Numbered from the stretch's first letter, positions 1 to 9,048 are shown. The stretch: 64,000 nucleotides of DNA from Janthinobacterium silvisoli (GCF_014200725.1 NZ_JACHCL010000008.1:1-64000), one strand, 5' to 3'. Translations and numbers: made by a program. Notes: generated by a model from the letters alone, not told the origin.

Positions 1-507
1 GGGAAAACGTACGTCTTTGCTTGCTCATCAAACACCTCTCCATGGCGAGCATTCTCGCCTAAATCAGTGTCCGGGTACATTAAACCACTACAGTTTTGTA
101 TGGACCCGTGCCTCGATGCCCGGACCGCCAGGCACGACCGCGTACAGCGAGTTGCAGCCCTACATCGTATTCTGACTCTGGAGACGCTTCCAATGCAGGT
201 GCGCGATGTCGGCGGCGTCGAAGCAATCATTACTTGGTCGCGCGCGACTCCCCACGTAAACATAGTTAAGAATGGATGTTTGCCAGCTCTGGTTGCGTAT
301 CTCGGTGCCCAACCGATGCCCGACCGTGTCCAAAATATGGCTGACGGCCTTTTAGAGCTTCTGCGCAAGGAGAACAAACCTCATAATAAGCGCGTCGCGG
401 TCTGCTATCGCAATGTAGACGGAGTCGTTGAATTTGCTCCGATGCCTGCATTGACTCGCATCGACCATGATGGCGGCAGTCTGACCAATATCACCACCGT
501 TCTGTAA
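1..507 (+). CDS. 3' part of an unidentified protein, cut by the left edge
   Basis: The reading frame is open from the first base with no stop upstream, so this is the C-terminal end (168 codons visible) of a longer gene. The internal GTG at 67 and ATG at 100 have no convincing ribosome binding site. The visible protein is mixed alpha/beta with no motif I recognise; it ends in a hydrophilic tail (NVDGVVEFAPMPALTR near the end). It stops 16 bases before the SMC-like ATPase gene, which has its own AAGGA site, so the two are almost certainly co-transcribed. Base composition is clearly AT-richer than the chromosome to the right. A partner in an ATPase-based defence or repair cassette is inference from context only. 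Confidence 0.6.
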   Translation, partial: GKTYVFACSSNTSPWRAFSPKSVSGYIKPLQFCMDPCLDARTARHDRVQRVAALHRILTLETLPMQVRDVGGVEAIITWSRATPHVNIVKNGCLPALVAYLGAQPMPDRVQNMADGLLELLRKENKPHNKRVAVCYRNVDGVVEFAPMPALTRIDHDGGSLTNITTVL

Positions 508-523
508 GAACTAAGGATTAGTT

Positions 524-3500
524 ATGACAAGTATGGCAGCGGCACGAGAGGTAGTTTCTCGTCAGTTCGAAAACGTCGTTGAAATTGATGACCAAGTAAT
601 CCGCGGAGAGAAGCTTCATAAGGATAAAGCCTACGCAATAGCATATTTCGACCTTGCCGACGACATAGTCGAGAGAGCCAACCATTTGCGGGAGTTCCAA
701 GAACGCGTTCTCGGTGAGGATTTCTTTCAGGCTCCAGAGCAACTTCGCTGGAATAACTACCTCTACATCGTGGCCGGACCGAAGTCTGTTAACAGTGGCG
801 GATATCTGAAGGCAAAATCCACTATCGAGGCGGACAAAGACTACGCACGAAAGCGCGTTGTTTCCGAGGTCGAGCTGGTCGAACTGCTCGGCGATTCCAA
901 GCTATTTGAAGCTGAGGAAGTGACCGCCTCTGCGGACATTATGGCAATTTGGGCGGAAAAACTCACAGAGGGGAACCTTGACCTTTTGATGGACTTGCCG
1001 ACGCCGCGTACCGCAGTTCTCCAAAACATTGGCAAAGGAACTGCAGCACGCAGTGCTAAGCCCAAAAAACCGAAGCCGTTGAGCTCTGTTGACGAAATAT
1101 TTTCTACATCTCACTTAAAGAAGCTCGAAGTAGCACAGTTCCGCCCAGTCCATAATGGGCACACGTATAGCTTTGGTGCTGTTACGTTGATAGTTGGCGC
1201 CAACGGAACAGGGAAGACGTCACTCCTTGAGGCTATTGAGCTTCTTTACTGCGGTCACAATAGGCGTCCTGCATCCCACTCAAGCCCTAGCGTCACCGGG
1301 AGTTTTGCTAACCTTGAATCCGGAGAAGTCATAATGCTTAAATCGACTTCTGACAGCAACCGGATTAAGGGGCGCTGTTTGGCATGGTACGGACGTGCCG
1401 AACATCAGGCAAAATCCATTGTCGATGCTTTTACTCGGTTCAATTTTCTTGATACGGATGCGGCTTTTCGTTTGTCTAGTGAGTTAGAACCAGGTGACAT
1501 TTCAAATGACCTCAGCCGTCTTCTAATCGGCGCCGATGCCGCTACTTTGTGGGACTACCTTGGGAAGACCCACCTAGCGCTGGAGACTGAGTGGGAGAAG
1601 TCTACTTCTCAGATTGAGCGCCAACTACAGGCAAACGGGTTTTTAGAGCGTGAACTCGAGCAGCTCCGCAATTTGCCTTCAGAAGCTAAATCGCTTTCCA
1701 CGACCTACCGCGCAGTACTTAAGACTGCAGGATGGCGGGGTACTTCTCAAGTTGGTGAGCAACTAGTTGTTTCTGGCGAACGGGAGCCACTCGAGGCACT
1801 GGTTGCTGAGATTGCGTCATTAATTTCTCTTTCATTGCCCCATTGCGAAACCATTGCCCAGATTCGCGGTCGTGCTGGCTCACTTGCGCAAACGGTAAAA
1901 ACGCTGGAGCCGATTGAAAAGCAACGCAGAGACGCAAACGTCGCGTTATCTACGCTGGAACAGCAATCTAACGGAGTTCGTAAAGAGATTGATGTTCTTG
2001 GCAAGTGGCTAGAATTTTGCGGTGCTAAGTTTCCGCAATCGCTACATATTAAAGAGAAGACCAAGCGTGATTTAGAGACTAGCCGTCAACGGCTAGGTGC
2101 ATTGATTTCGGTCGCGCCACCGGCAATTGACGACAATCTTAAAGATGTATCGTTGGTAGACGTAGAAGTTGGTACAGACCAGGCTATTGAAGCGATGTCA
2201 GCGTCGATTCGAAAACTAGAGTCATCTGAACAGCAATTTGGGCAGTGGGAGACTGCGTACGCGAAAGCGTCACAACAGCTAAAGGATGCTGCCAAGGTCC
2301 TGACTGAGCATGCTGAGGCTACTGGCAATTGCCCGGTCTGCGGAACAATCCACAGCCCTGAAAGTCTTGCGGAAAAAATTGAGAAAATTACCGAAAGGCA
2401 GGCATCGTCTGCACCGTTAAAAGAGCTCCAGGAACAGTTGAATGCAGAGAGATCCCAGCTCTCAAGCGCCCGTCAGCTGGCCGCCGTGATAAAGACACTT
2501 CGACAAATATTCATACAGCTGAAGTTAAGTCAGGATACTACTATTGGGAAAATCATCAACAGTTTTCAAGCACTGAAAGACAAAGTAACTGAGTTAGAGT
2601 TGGCAGCTGCTGCTGCAGATGAAACTATCCGAAACCTTGCCTCGAAGGGTCTTGTTGAAGCGGACTTTAACTCGTTGAAGTCTGATGTGAAAGCACTCTT
2701 TGACGAAGGCCAAGATATTGAGGCTGTCGCTAGCATTGAATCGTGCAGACAGAAAAAAATCGAAGCCGAAACCGTGCTGGAACTTCGGCGCCAGCAGCTT
2801 CAGGCCGAGAGCGCGTCGGCTTTGCAAACAGTTCGTTCTGCAATCGAAGCGTTAGGGCAATTATCTCCGTCAGAAGATCTATCTAATGGAAGCGGTACGT
2901 ACGAATTTTTATTAAAGACATTGGAGAGGCATGAAACAGCACTCAGCAAAGCTGTTGCTATCGGCCTTACCATTAGCCTAGATGATGACTTGCGATTCGT
3001 GGACTTACAGGTGACTTTAAGCGCATTGATTTCCGCTTTAGACCAAGCATTACATGCTGCAGTGACGGAGTCGAACACCTCTAATGCCTTGACTGTGAAA
3101 ACCGCTGAATTAGGAGAAGCTAAAAATCTGCTGGAACAGATTCGTATCGTGAATAAGAATCAAGGTGCGGCATTAGAAATTCTTCGTTCACTTAGGGCAG
3201 AAAGCTCGTTGGAAGGGGCTACCTGCGATGCGCTCGATTCCATTCGCGAACAAATCAACGACGTCTTCAGCCGAGTTCACTCGCCAAGTGAATATGAGTA
3301 CGATGGCTACGGCGATAATATTCTGCGAACTAGGGAAGGACACGTTTCCCGCTCGCTAGAAGAGGTCAGCACGGGCCAGCGCGCAGCATTCGCGCTGTCA
3401 ATCTTCCTTGCGTTAAATTTGACGGCACAATCTGCGCCGCCGATAGTACTCATTGATGATCCAATTGCGCACATAGATGATTTGAATGCGCTGTCATTCA

Positions 3501-3658
3501 TGGATTATTTGCGCGACTTATCAGTACACTCAAGAAGACAAATCTTCTTTGCGACGGCGGACTCCCGAGTTGCGGCGCTGTTCGAGAAGAAATTTGCGTT
3601 TCTCGGTCAGGAGAAATTTCAACGAATCGACCTGGCAAGACGGCTGAGCGAACCATGA
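524..3658 (+). CDS. Rad50/SMC-like ABC ATPase with coiled coil and CxxC hook
   Basis: This 1,044-residue protein has split ABC-ATPase ends and a long central coiled coil, the architecture of Rad50, SbcC and the SMC-like ATPases of many defence systems. Walker A is GANGTGKT at about 225-232, a CPVC motif (zinc-hook-like) lies near 603-606 in the coiled coil, the ABC signature STGQR is near 949, and Walker B (VLIDDP followed by AHIDD) lies near 975-985. Unusually, about 200 residues precede the ATPase head, including RWNNYLYIVAG near 75-85 and a basic KPKKPKP linker near 179-185; I do not recognise this N-terminal module. The ATG at 524 follows an AAGGA site; an in-frame ATG at 533 is an alternative. 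No nuclease motif is visible, so an effector would have to lie upstream, outside the window. Lamassu, ABC-3C or Septu-like membership is possible but unproven. Confidence 0.85.
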   Translation: MTSMAAAREVVSRQFENVVEIDDQVIRGEKLHKDKAYAIAYFDLADDIVERANHLREFQERVLGEDFFQAPEQLRWNNYLYIVAGPKSVNSGGYLKAKSTIEADKDYARKRVVSEVELVELLGDSKLFEAEEVTASADIMAIWAEKLTEGNLDLLMDLPTPRTAVLQNIGKGTAARSAKPKKPKPLSSVDEIFSTSHLKKLEVAQFRPVHNGHTYSFGAVTLIVGANGTGKTSLLEAIELLYCGHNRRPASHSSPSVTGSFANLESGEVIMLKSTSDSNRIKGRCLAWYGRAEHQAKSIVDAFTRFNFLDTDAAFRLSSELEPGDISNDLSRLLIGADAATLWDYLGKTHLALETEWEKSTSQIERQLQANGFLERELEQLRNLPSEAKSLSTTYRAVLKTAGWRGTSQVGEQLVVSGEREPLEALVAEIASLISLSLPHCETIAQIRGRAGSLAQTVKTLEPIEKQRRDANVALSTLEQQSNGVRKEIDVLGKWLEFCGAKFPQSLHIKEKTKRDLETSRQRLGALISVAPPAIDDNLKDVSLVDVEVGTDQAIEAMSASIRKLESSEQQFGQWETAYAKASQQLKDAAKVLTEHAEATGNCPVCGTIHSPESLAEKIEKITERQASSAPLKELQEQLNAERSQLSSARQLAAVIKTLRQIFIQLKLSQDTTIGKIINSFQALKDKVTELELAAAAADETIRNLASKGLVEADFNSLKSDVKALFDEGQDIEAVASIESCRQKKIEAETVLELRRQQLQAESASALQTVRSAIEALGQLSPSEDLSNGSGTYEFLLKTLERHETALSKAVAIGLTISLDDDLRFVDLQVTLSALISALDQALHAAVTESNTSNALTVKTAELGEAKNLLEQIRIVNKNQGAALEILRSLRAESSLEGATCDALDSIREQINDVFSRVHSPSEYEYDGYGDNILRTREGHVSRSLEEVSTGQRAAFALSIFLALNLTAQSAPPIVLIDDPIAHIDDLNALSFMDYLRDLSVHSRRQIFFATADSRVAALFEKKFAFLGQEKFQRIDLARRLSEP

Positions 3659-3676
3659 ATTGTGTTGGAGATCATC

Positions 3677-4135
3677 TTATGTGCAAGCCGCCACGGCCTT
3701 GGCTAGCCAGCTGGCATCGATGCGGCCCAGGCGGCGCGTGCAGACCTCATGCTCAGAATTCAGTATCACTGTGTATGGCAAGCCACTGATTTGATTACCA
3801 AATCTGCCCATCAGGAGGTTCGCTGGCGGGGCCGCGTGGGCCTGTTCATAGCTGGCGGGATGCTGTTGCAAAAAGCTCAGAGCCGCTTGCCGCTCATCGA
3901 TGGCGATGCCGATCACGGCCGTGTGCCGCTGCCTGGCTGCTTGTGCATTTAGCAAGGGTAATTCGGCTACGCAGGGTACGCAATTGCTGGCCCAGAAATT
4001 GAGGATCACGGGGCGATGCTTGAAACTGTTCAGGCTGACCTGGCCTTCGCCGTTCAGCCTGGGCAAGTCCAGAGGCAGCGGCGCCGCGCTGGAGACACTG
4101 CCGGCCAATCCTAAAATGCAAAGCAAACGCTTCAT
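3677..4135 (-). CDS. TlpA/ResA-like periplasmic thiol-disulfide oxidoreductase
   Basis: A 152-residue protein with an N-terminal signal peptide (MKRLLCILGLAGSVSSA) and a thioredoxin fold. The active-site CVPC follows the FWAS strand motif at about residues 48-56, and a cis-proline region SGLPYTV lies near 115-121. Such proteins reduce or oxidise periplasmic cysteines, often on metalloproteins or haem apoproteins. It is the last gene of the leftward zinc-promoter operon, overlapping the DUF3299 gene by 4 bases (ATGA), so it probably maintains the thiol state of a metal-binding partner. Its exact substrate cannot be read from the sequence. Confidence 0.85.
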   Translation of the reverse strand: MKRLLCILGLAGSVSSAAPLPLDLPRLNGEGQVSLNSFKHRPVILNFWASNCVPCVAELPLLNAQAARQRHTAVIGIAIDERQAALSFLQQHPASYEQAHAAPPANLLMGRFGNQISGLPYTVILNSEHEVCTRRLGRIDASWLAKAVAACT

Positions 4136-4611
4136 TCCGACCCCACGGCCGCATCCGTGATGCGGTAATACAAGCCCATGCTGTCATTGGCCAGCACCTT
4201 GAACTTGCCCTGCATGATGATGGGTGCGTAGGTGAACTTGACGGCGGTCTTGCTCTTGATTTCCACCACGCCTTCGGGGCCGGCCGGCAGGCAAAACGGG
4301 CAACTGGCGGAGGTCACGGTCAGCAGGAAATGTTTTTGTTTCTGCCCAGGTTCCAGCGGCATCATGAAACCCTGGACTTTCACGTCAGTATTGTCGAGGG
4401 CGCTGATTTCCGGCGTGTACTGCGGCACCATGCGGCCTTTCCTGGCTTTCACGGTGGTGGCCTTGCCAAGCAAGTTCCACGATACGACGCCGGGAATATC
4501 GGTTAAAGGAGCAAAAAACGAGGGAGGCTGCTCGGTGGCGCCTGCCAAGGCAGAGGCGCTGGACGAGATCGACAACAGGGCGCAAGCCGATAAAACGATG
4601 ATTTTCAACAT
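4132..4611 (-). CDS. DUF3299 periplasmic protein, ZrgE-like
   Basis: A 159-residue exported protein with a signal peptide of about 22 residues ending near ASA. The core contains the features I associate with DUF3299: a central VKVQGFMMPLE segment and a following SASCPFCLPAGPEG segment with two cysteines that could bind metal or form a disulfide. DUF3299 proteins are found beside FtsX-type ABC transporters in zinc-responsive loci such as the Vibrio zrg operon (recalled, not checked). Here it sits 10 bases after the permease gene and overlaps the thioredoxin gene, under a probable Zur promoter. A role as periplasmic metal-handling component of the transporter is inference. Confidence 0.75.
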   Translation of the reverse strand: MLKIIVLSACALLSISSSASALAGATEQPPSFFAPLTDIPGVVSWNLLGKATTVKARKGRMVPQYTPEISALDNTDVKVQGFMMPLEPGQKQKHFLLTVTSASCPFCLPAGPEGVVEIKSKTAVKFTYAPIIMQGKFKVLANDSMGLYYRITDAAVGSE

Positions 4612-4621
4612 GGGTGCTCCT

Positions 4622-5815
4622 TTAGTGGGATCTGGCCAGGGTGGCGGCGATATCGGTACGGTAGGCGCGCGCGGCGGGCAGGGCGGCTGCCAGCAGCCCC
4701 ACCACCACGGCGATCAAGGGTAGCCAGGCTTCGCCATCGACGATGCGCCAGGTGTGCAGATGCAATTGCTGCGCGCTGCCCAGGCTGGCCGCCAATACCC
4801 CCACGCCCAGGTGGCCCAGCAGCCAACCGATCAGCGCACCGGCCAGCGACAGCAGCAAGCCTTGCGCCAGCAGCAGTCTGAGCAGTTTGGCCGGGCTGGC
4901 GCCCAGGGTGCGCAAGATCGCCATATCGGTCTTGCGTTCTTCCAGCGCGCCATACAGCGCCACGAACATCGACAAGGCGGCTACCAGCAGCACGCCGCCG
5001 GCGATGGCCCGCAGCACATCCATGCCGATGCCCAGCAAATCGAACAGCCGCGCGGCCTCGAATGCCGGTTGCGCCGCCTGCAAGCGTGGCTGGCTATTGA
5101 CCCAGCGCGGCATGCTGACGGCCGCCAGCGGCGAAGCATATTCGATCAGCACGGCCGTCAGTTCGCGCTCGGCCGCGGGTTTTTGCGCTTCGTCGGGATC
5201 GGTTTCATGCACGCGCCACACGGAATCGACGGGCGTCAGTATCAACCTGTCGAGCACGCTGCCAGTCGGCTGCAAGATGCCCACCACCGTGTACGGCGCA
5301 TGGTCGTGCAGTTCGCCGCCTGCCGTCAAACCGTGCGAGCCGGCAAATTTGGCGCCGATGGTGGCGCCCGTTTCACGGGCCGCCAAAGCGCCAAACACGG
5401 CTTGCATCGGGTGCTCGAACAGGTTTCCCTGCGCCAGCTGCGCGTCGTAGTGTTCGGCATAACTGGCGTTCGTGCCAACGATGCGAAATCCATGGAAATT
5501 GTCGCCCAGGGCCAGCGGAATCGCCGTCTTGACCATCGGATGCGTGGCCAGCGCCTGCAAGGTTGGGTAGGGAATGTTGCCAGTCGGAATATCGACGTGG
5601 TAGACGGAAGACAAGATCAATTGCAGCGGCGAACCCTTGGCGCCCACCACCAGGTCGATGCCTTCGGCGTCGCGCAGCGCGCCTTCTTCCAGCTGGGTGG
5701 AAACGGCCAGGATAAAGGTCATCATGGCGATGCCGATCGCCATCAGCAGCAAGTTCAGAGCCGTGCCCAGCGGCTTGTGGCGCAAGGCTTTCCAGGCCAG
5801 TGACAGCGCATTCAT
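4622..5815 (-). CDS. FtsX/MacB-type ABC transporter permease
   Basis: A 397-residue membrane protein with the FtsX-family layout. One transmembrane helix lies at about 17-40, a large periplasmic domain at about 41-265, and three C-terminal helices at roughly 270-295, 320-345 and 360-385. The segment after helix 1 includes DLVVGAKGSPLQ, typical of the LolCE/MacB-like permeases next to DUF3299 genes. It overlaps the ATPase gene by 4 bases, so the two form one transporter. The family usually acts in mechanotransmission or export of lipids and peptides. The zinc-type promoter and DUF3299 neighbour suggest a zinc-related function here, as for ZrgB-like proteins. Confidence 0.85.
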   Translation of the reverse strand: MNALSLAWKALRHKPLGTALNLLLMAIGIAMMTFILAVSTQLEEGALRDAEGIDLVVGAKGSPLQLILSSVYHVDIPTGNIPYPTLQALATHPMVKTAIPLALGDNFHGFRIVGTNASYAEHYDAQLAQGNLFEHPMQAVFGALAARETGATIGAKFAGSHGLTAGGELHDHAPYTVVGILQPTGSVLDRLILTPVDSVWRVHETDPDEAQKPAAERELTAVLIEYASPLAAVSMPRWVNSQPRLQAAQPAFEAARLFDLLGIGMDVLRAIAGGVLLVAALSMFVALYGALEERKTDMAILRTLGASPAKLLRLLLAQGLLLSLAGALIGWLLGHLGVGVLAASLGSAQQLHLHTWRIVDGEAWLPLIAVVVGLLAAALPAARAYRTDIAATLARSH

Positions 5816-6468
5816 GCCGCCACCCGCATCGCAGACAAGCGCAACACGCTGGCGTCTGGCAAGGCGGCCAGCACGCGCGCGTCATGGCTGGCGATCAATA
5901 GCGAGGCACCGGCCTGTTCCGCCTGGCCGGCCAGCAACTGCACCACGGCCGCGCAAGCTTCGTCGTCGAGGTTGGCGGTCGGTTCGTCGGCCAGTATCAA
6001 TTTCGGCCGCATCACCACGGCGCGCGCGATGGCTACCCGTTGCCGCTGGCCGCCACTCAATTGATGCGGGTAGGCGGCCAGCTTGTCGCCCAAGCCCAGG
6101 GTATCGAGCAAGTCTGCCGCATGGCCGGGATTGGGGCGCTGTCCGCTGGCATACGCGGGCAGCAGCACGTTTTCCAGTACGGACAGGCTGGCCACCAGCG
6201 CCAGTTGCTGCGGCAGCAAGCCGATGGCCCGGCCGCGCCAGCCGTCGCGCTGGCGCGGCGTCAGTTGCGACAGTTCCATGCCGGCCACTTCCAGCTTGCC
6301 GGCTTGTGGCGTCAGTATGCCTGCCAGCAAATGCAGCAGGGTCGATTTGCCCGAGCCGGATGGACCCAAGAGCAAGCCATGCTGGCCGGCTGGCAAGTGA
6401 AAGGCGTCGACGGACAGCACGGCCTTGCCATGTGCATAGCCATAGGTGAGGGAAGCGAGATGGAGCAT
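5812..6468 (-). CDS. ABC transporter ATP-binding protein
   Basis: A 218-residue ATPase of the LolD/MacB class. Walker A is GPSGSGKST near 33-41, the Q-loop is within GLLPQQLALV, the signature is LSGGQRQRVAIARA, and Walker B is LILADEPTANLDD, followed by an H-loop ASHDARV. I chose the ATG at 6468 (MLHLASLTYGY) because homologous ATPases begin there. An ATG at 6534 in the same frame would place the coding region across the operator palindromes. It is the first gene of the four-gene leftward operon and partners the permease it overlaps. Confidence 0.92.
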   Translation of the reverse strand: MLHLASLTYGYAHGKAVLSVDAFHLPAGQHGLLLGPSGSGKSTLLHLLAGILTPQAGKLEVAGMELSQLTPRQRDGWRGRAIGLLPQQLALVASLSVLENVLLPAYASGQRPNPGHAADLLDTLGLGDKLAAYPHQLSGGQRQRVAIARAVVMRPKLILADEPTANLDDEACAAVVQLLAGQAEQAGASLLIASHDARVLAALPDASVLRLSAMRVAA

Positions 6469-6516
6469 GAAGCCTCTGGTCTGATCAAAAAAACACTGTT
6501 TAAAGAATGCTGCACA

Positions 6517-6564
6517 AATGCAAGTGAGCTGCATTATAATTTAAAAACGCAATCGACTTGCATT
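6517..6564. promoter_or_regulatory. Twin 19-bp palindromes, probable Zur operators, divergent promoter
   Basis: Two copies of AATGCA-N7-TGCATT occur. The first, at 6517-6535, is perfect in both arms; the second, at 6546-6564, has one mismatch (AACGCA). Their centres are 29 bases apart. A perfect TATAAT at 6535-6540 lies between them, correctly placed as the -10 of the rightward zigA-type gene. The site lies between two gene sets linked to zinc and the window holds a Zur-type regulator, so Zur is the obvious ligand. The assignment to Zur is inference; the repeats themselves are seen. Confidence 0.75.
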
Positions 6565-6640
6565 ACTGAATGTATCACTCAAGGCGTATCGCTGCCGTGT
6601 ATCGCTTATCGCTGTTTCAACTTCATCTCTAGGATTTTCC

Positions 6641-7870
6641 ATGACGCAACATCGCAAACTCCCCGTGACCGTCCTGTCCGGTTTTCTCGGCGCGGGCAAG
6701 ACCACCTTGCTCAATCACATACTGCGCAACCGCGAAGGCAAGCGCGTGGCCGTCATCGTCAACGACATGAGCGAAGTCAATATCGACGCTTCGCTGGTGA
6801 AAGAGAGCGCGGATGCGGCCGGCGCGGCCCTCTCGCGCACCGAGGAGAAACTGGTCGAGATGTCGAATGGCTGCATCTGCTGCACCCTGCGCGACGACTT
6901 GTTGCTGGAAGTGCGCCGATTAGCGCAGGAAGACCGCTTCGATTACCTCTTGATCGAGTCGACGGGCGTGGGCGAACCGATGCCGGTGGCGGCCACCTTT
7001 GATTTCGAAGATGAAAACGGCGATAGCCTGAACGACGTGGCCCGCATCGACTGTATGGTCACCGTGGTCGACTGCGCCAACCTGCTCAATGACTTCGGCA
7101 GCGAAGACACGCTTGAGCAGCGTGGTGAAATCGCCGGCGAGGGCGATGACCGCCAGCTGGCCAACTTGCTGACCGAACAGATCGAATTTGCCAATGTAAT
7201 CGTGCTCAACAAGGTGGACATGGTCGATGCAGCCGAGCGCCTGCGCGTGCTGGGCGTGATCAAGGCCTTGAACCCGGCTGCGCGCGTGATTGAAACCAAC
7301 CAGTCCGTGGTACCGCTGGACGCCATCATGGGCACCGGCCTGTTCAACCTGGAACAGGCTGCCAGCATGCCGGGCTGGGCGCAGGAACTGGCGGGTGTGC
7401 ATACGCCAGAGACGCAAGAGTACGGCATCAGCAGCTTTGTGTACCGCTCCAGGGAACCATTCCATGCGCAGCGCCTGCATGACTATATTTCCCAGCCGAT
7501 AACCGGCGTTGTGCGCAGCAAGGGATATTTCTGGCTGGCCAGCCGTCCGGAATGGGTGGCCAGCCTGTCCGGCGCGGGCAAGCTGATCAATATCGAACCG
7601 GTGGGCCTGTGGTGGGCTTCCGTGCCGAAAGAGCGCTGGCCGACCGACGCGGAAACCCTGGCGGAACTGAAGGCGGGCTGGACAGAAACCTATGGCGACC
7701 GCTACCAGGAAATCGTTTTCATCGGCCAGGACATGGACCAGGCGGCCATCGAAGCGGACTTGAAGAAATGCCAGCTGAACTTTACCGAAACGCGCAAGGG
7801 CATGGCGGCCTGGCGCACATTGCCCGATCCTTTCCCGCAATGGCAGCGTATGGAAGAGCTGGAAGAATAA
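6641..7870 (+). CDS. zigA: CobW/ZNG1-family zinc metallochaperone GTPase (ZigA-like)
   Basis: A 409-residue G3E-family GTPase. The P-loop GAGKTT lies near 17-22, the metal-binding GCICC motif near 75-79, an ESTGVGEP switch region near 104-111, and NKVD (GTP base recognition) near 189. A CobW C-terminal domain spans about 265-390. Proteins of this subgroup bind zinc at the CxCC motif and deliver it to client enzymes under zinc starvation, as for Acinetobacter ZigA and eukaryotic ZNG1. The promoter with twin palindromes fits repression by Zur in zinc-replete cells. The symbol follows the Acinetobacter gene and is by similarity of architecture. Confidence 0.85.
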   Translation: MTQHRKLPVTVLSGFLGAGKTTLLNHILRNREGKRVAVIVNDMSEVNIDASLVKESADAAGAALSRTEEKLVEMSNGCICCTLRDDLLLEVRRLAQEDRFDYLLIESTGVGEPMPVAATFDFEDENGDSLNDVARIDCMVTVVDCANLLNDFGSEDTLEQRGEIAGEGDDRQLANLLTEQIEFANVIVLNKVDMVDAAERLRVLGVIKALNPAARVIETNQSVVPLDAIMGTGLFNLEQAASMPGWAQELAGVHTPETQEYGISSFVYRSREPFHAQRLHDYISQPITGVVRSKGYFWLASRPEWVASLSGAGKLINIEPVGLWWASVPKERWPTDAETLAELKAGWTETYGDRYQEIVFIGQDMDQAAIEADLKKCQLNFTETRKGMAAWRTLPDPFPQWQRMEELEE

Positions 7871-7877
7871 GGAAATC

Positions 7878-8015
7878 AGAACGCCTGACAAAACCGTAGC
7901 GAGCGGATGTGAGTTGCGACTGAGAAGCGGAGCTGTGCGCATGCACGGGGACGCCGAGTCAGTGAGCATCGGAGGTCGTAAATCGCGACGCGCAGTAGGT
8001 TTTGAAAGACGTTCT
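7878..8015. repeat. 138-bp palindromic intergenic repeat
   Basis: The ends are inverted copies: AGAACG-N5-CAAAACC at 7878-7895 and GGTTTTG-N5-CGTTCT at 7998-8015. The interior is an imperfect long palindrome with a GTGCGCATGCAC core near 7935-7946 and no plausible ORF. It fills the gap between the two CobW genes. The first part (from 7880) matches 20 of 22 bases with the hairpin that starts at 61513. This suggests a dispersed MITE- or REP-like element; it might also attenuate transcription between the two genes. Confidence 0.65.
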
Positions 8016-8037
8016 TAACCATGAACAGGAAGAAGGC

Positions 8038-9048
8038 ATGACAGAATTGATACCGGTCACCATCATCACGGGTTTTCTCGGCAGCGGGAAAACCACTTTA
8101 CTGAAACGTATCTTGCAAGCCGATCACGGTTACCGCATCGCCGTGATCGAAAACGAGTTTGCCGCCGAAAGCATCGACAATGCGCTGCTGGTGCAAGACC
8201 GCGATGAGCAGATCGTGGAAATGAATAATGGTTGCATCTGCTGCAGCGTGCGCGGCGATTTGATCCGCATTCTCGGCGAGCTGCATGGCAAACGCGAGGC
8301 GGGCACGCTGGCTTTCGACCATGTGATTATCGAAACGACGGGCCTGGCCGCGCCGGGGCCGGTGGCGCAAACCTTTTTTGCGGAACCGTCGGTCAGCGAG
8401 TTTTACATGCTCGACGCCATTTTGACGGTGATCGATGCCCGTCATGCGCAGCAGCAATTGACGGAGCACAAGGAAGCGCAGGAGCAAGTAGGCTTTGCCG
8501 ACCGCATCCTGCTGTCGAAAACGGACCTGGTCAACAAGGAAGAACTGGCGGCCCTGCGCCGGCGCCTGGTGGCCATCAATTGCCGCGCCAGCATACAGAA
8601 GGTGAGCTTCGGCAATGTGCCGCTGCGCGATATCCTCAATATCCGTGGCTTTAACCTGAACGCCATCGTGGAACTGGAGCCGGATTTCCTCGGCGAACTG
8701 GGCCATCGGCATGGCGACGGCGTGCAATCGTTCGTGTACCACCAGCCGCAGGCGATGGATTTGATGCAGGTGGAAAATTTCCTCGATGCTGTAGTGCAAG
8801 TGTTTGGCACCCAACTGATGCGCTACAAGGGCATCTTGAATATTGCCGGCACGCCATGCCGTGCCGTATTCCAGGGCGTGCACATGCTGATGGGCTCGGA
8901 ACTGGGCGCACCGTGGCGCGATGATGAAACGCGGGCCAGCAAGATGATTTTTATCGGCCGCAACTTGCCGCAGGATATGCTGATCCGTGGCCTGGACAAG
9001 TGCGTGGCCGGCGTCAGTGCCGGCTTGAGCGTTGCGGAGCTGGCATGA
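8038..9048 (+). CDS. CobW/YjiA-family GTPase, second copy
   Basis: A 336-residue G3E GTPase shorter than its upstream paralogue. The P-loop GSGKTT is near 15-20, GCICC near 65-69, an ETTGLAAPGP switch near 99-108, and SKTD in place of the canonical NKxD near 160. A CobW C-terminal domain begins about residue 225. The ATG at 8038 has a good AGGAAGAAGG site; the TTG at 8002 lies inside the repeat and is unlikely. A HRHGD segment near 222 could add a metal ligand. It overlaps the transporter gene by 4 bases, so the two are translationally coupled. Probably a zinc or other divalent-metal chaperone. Confidence 0.88.
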   Translation: MTELIPVTIITGFLGSGKTTLLKRILQADHGYRIAVIENEFAAESIDNALLVQDRDEQIVEMNNGCICCSVRGDLIRILGELHGKREAGTLAFDHVIIETTGLAAPGPVAQTFFAEPSVSEFYMLDAILTVIDARHAQQQLTEHKEAQEQVGFADRILLSKTDLVNKEELAALRRRLVAINCRASIQKVSFGNVPLRDILNIRGFNLNAIVELEPDFLGELGHRHGDGVQSFVYHQPQAMDLMQVENFLDAVVQVFGTQLMRYKGILNIAGTPCRAVFQGVHMLMGSELGAPWRDDETRASKMIFIGRNLPQDMLIRGLDKCVAGVSAGLSVAELA

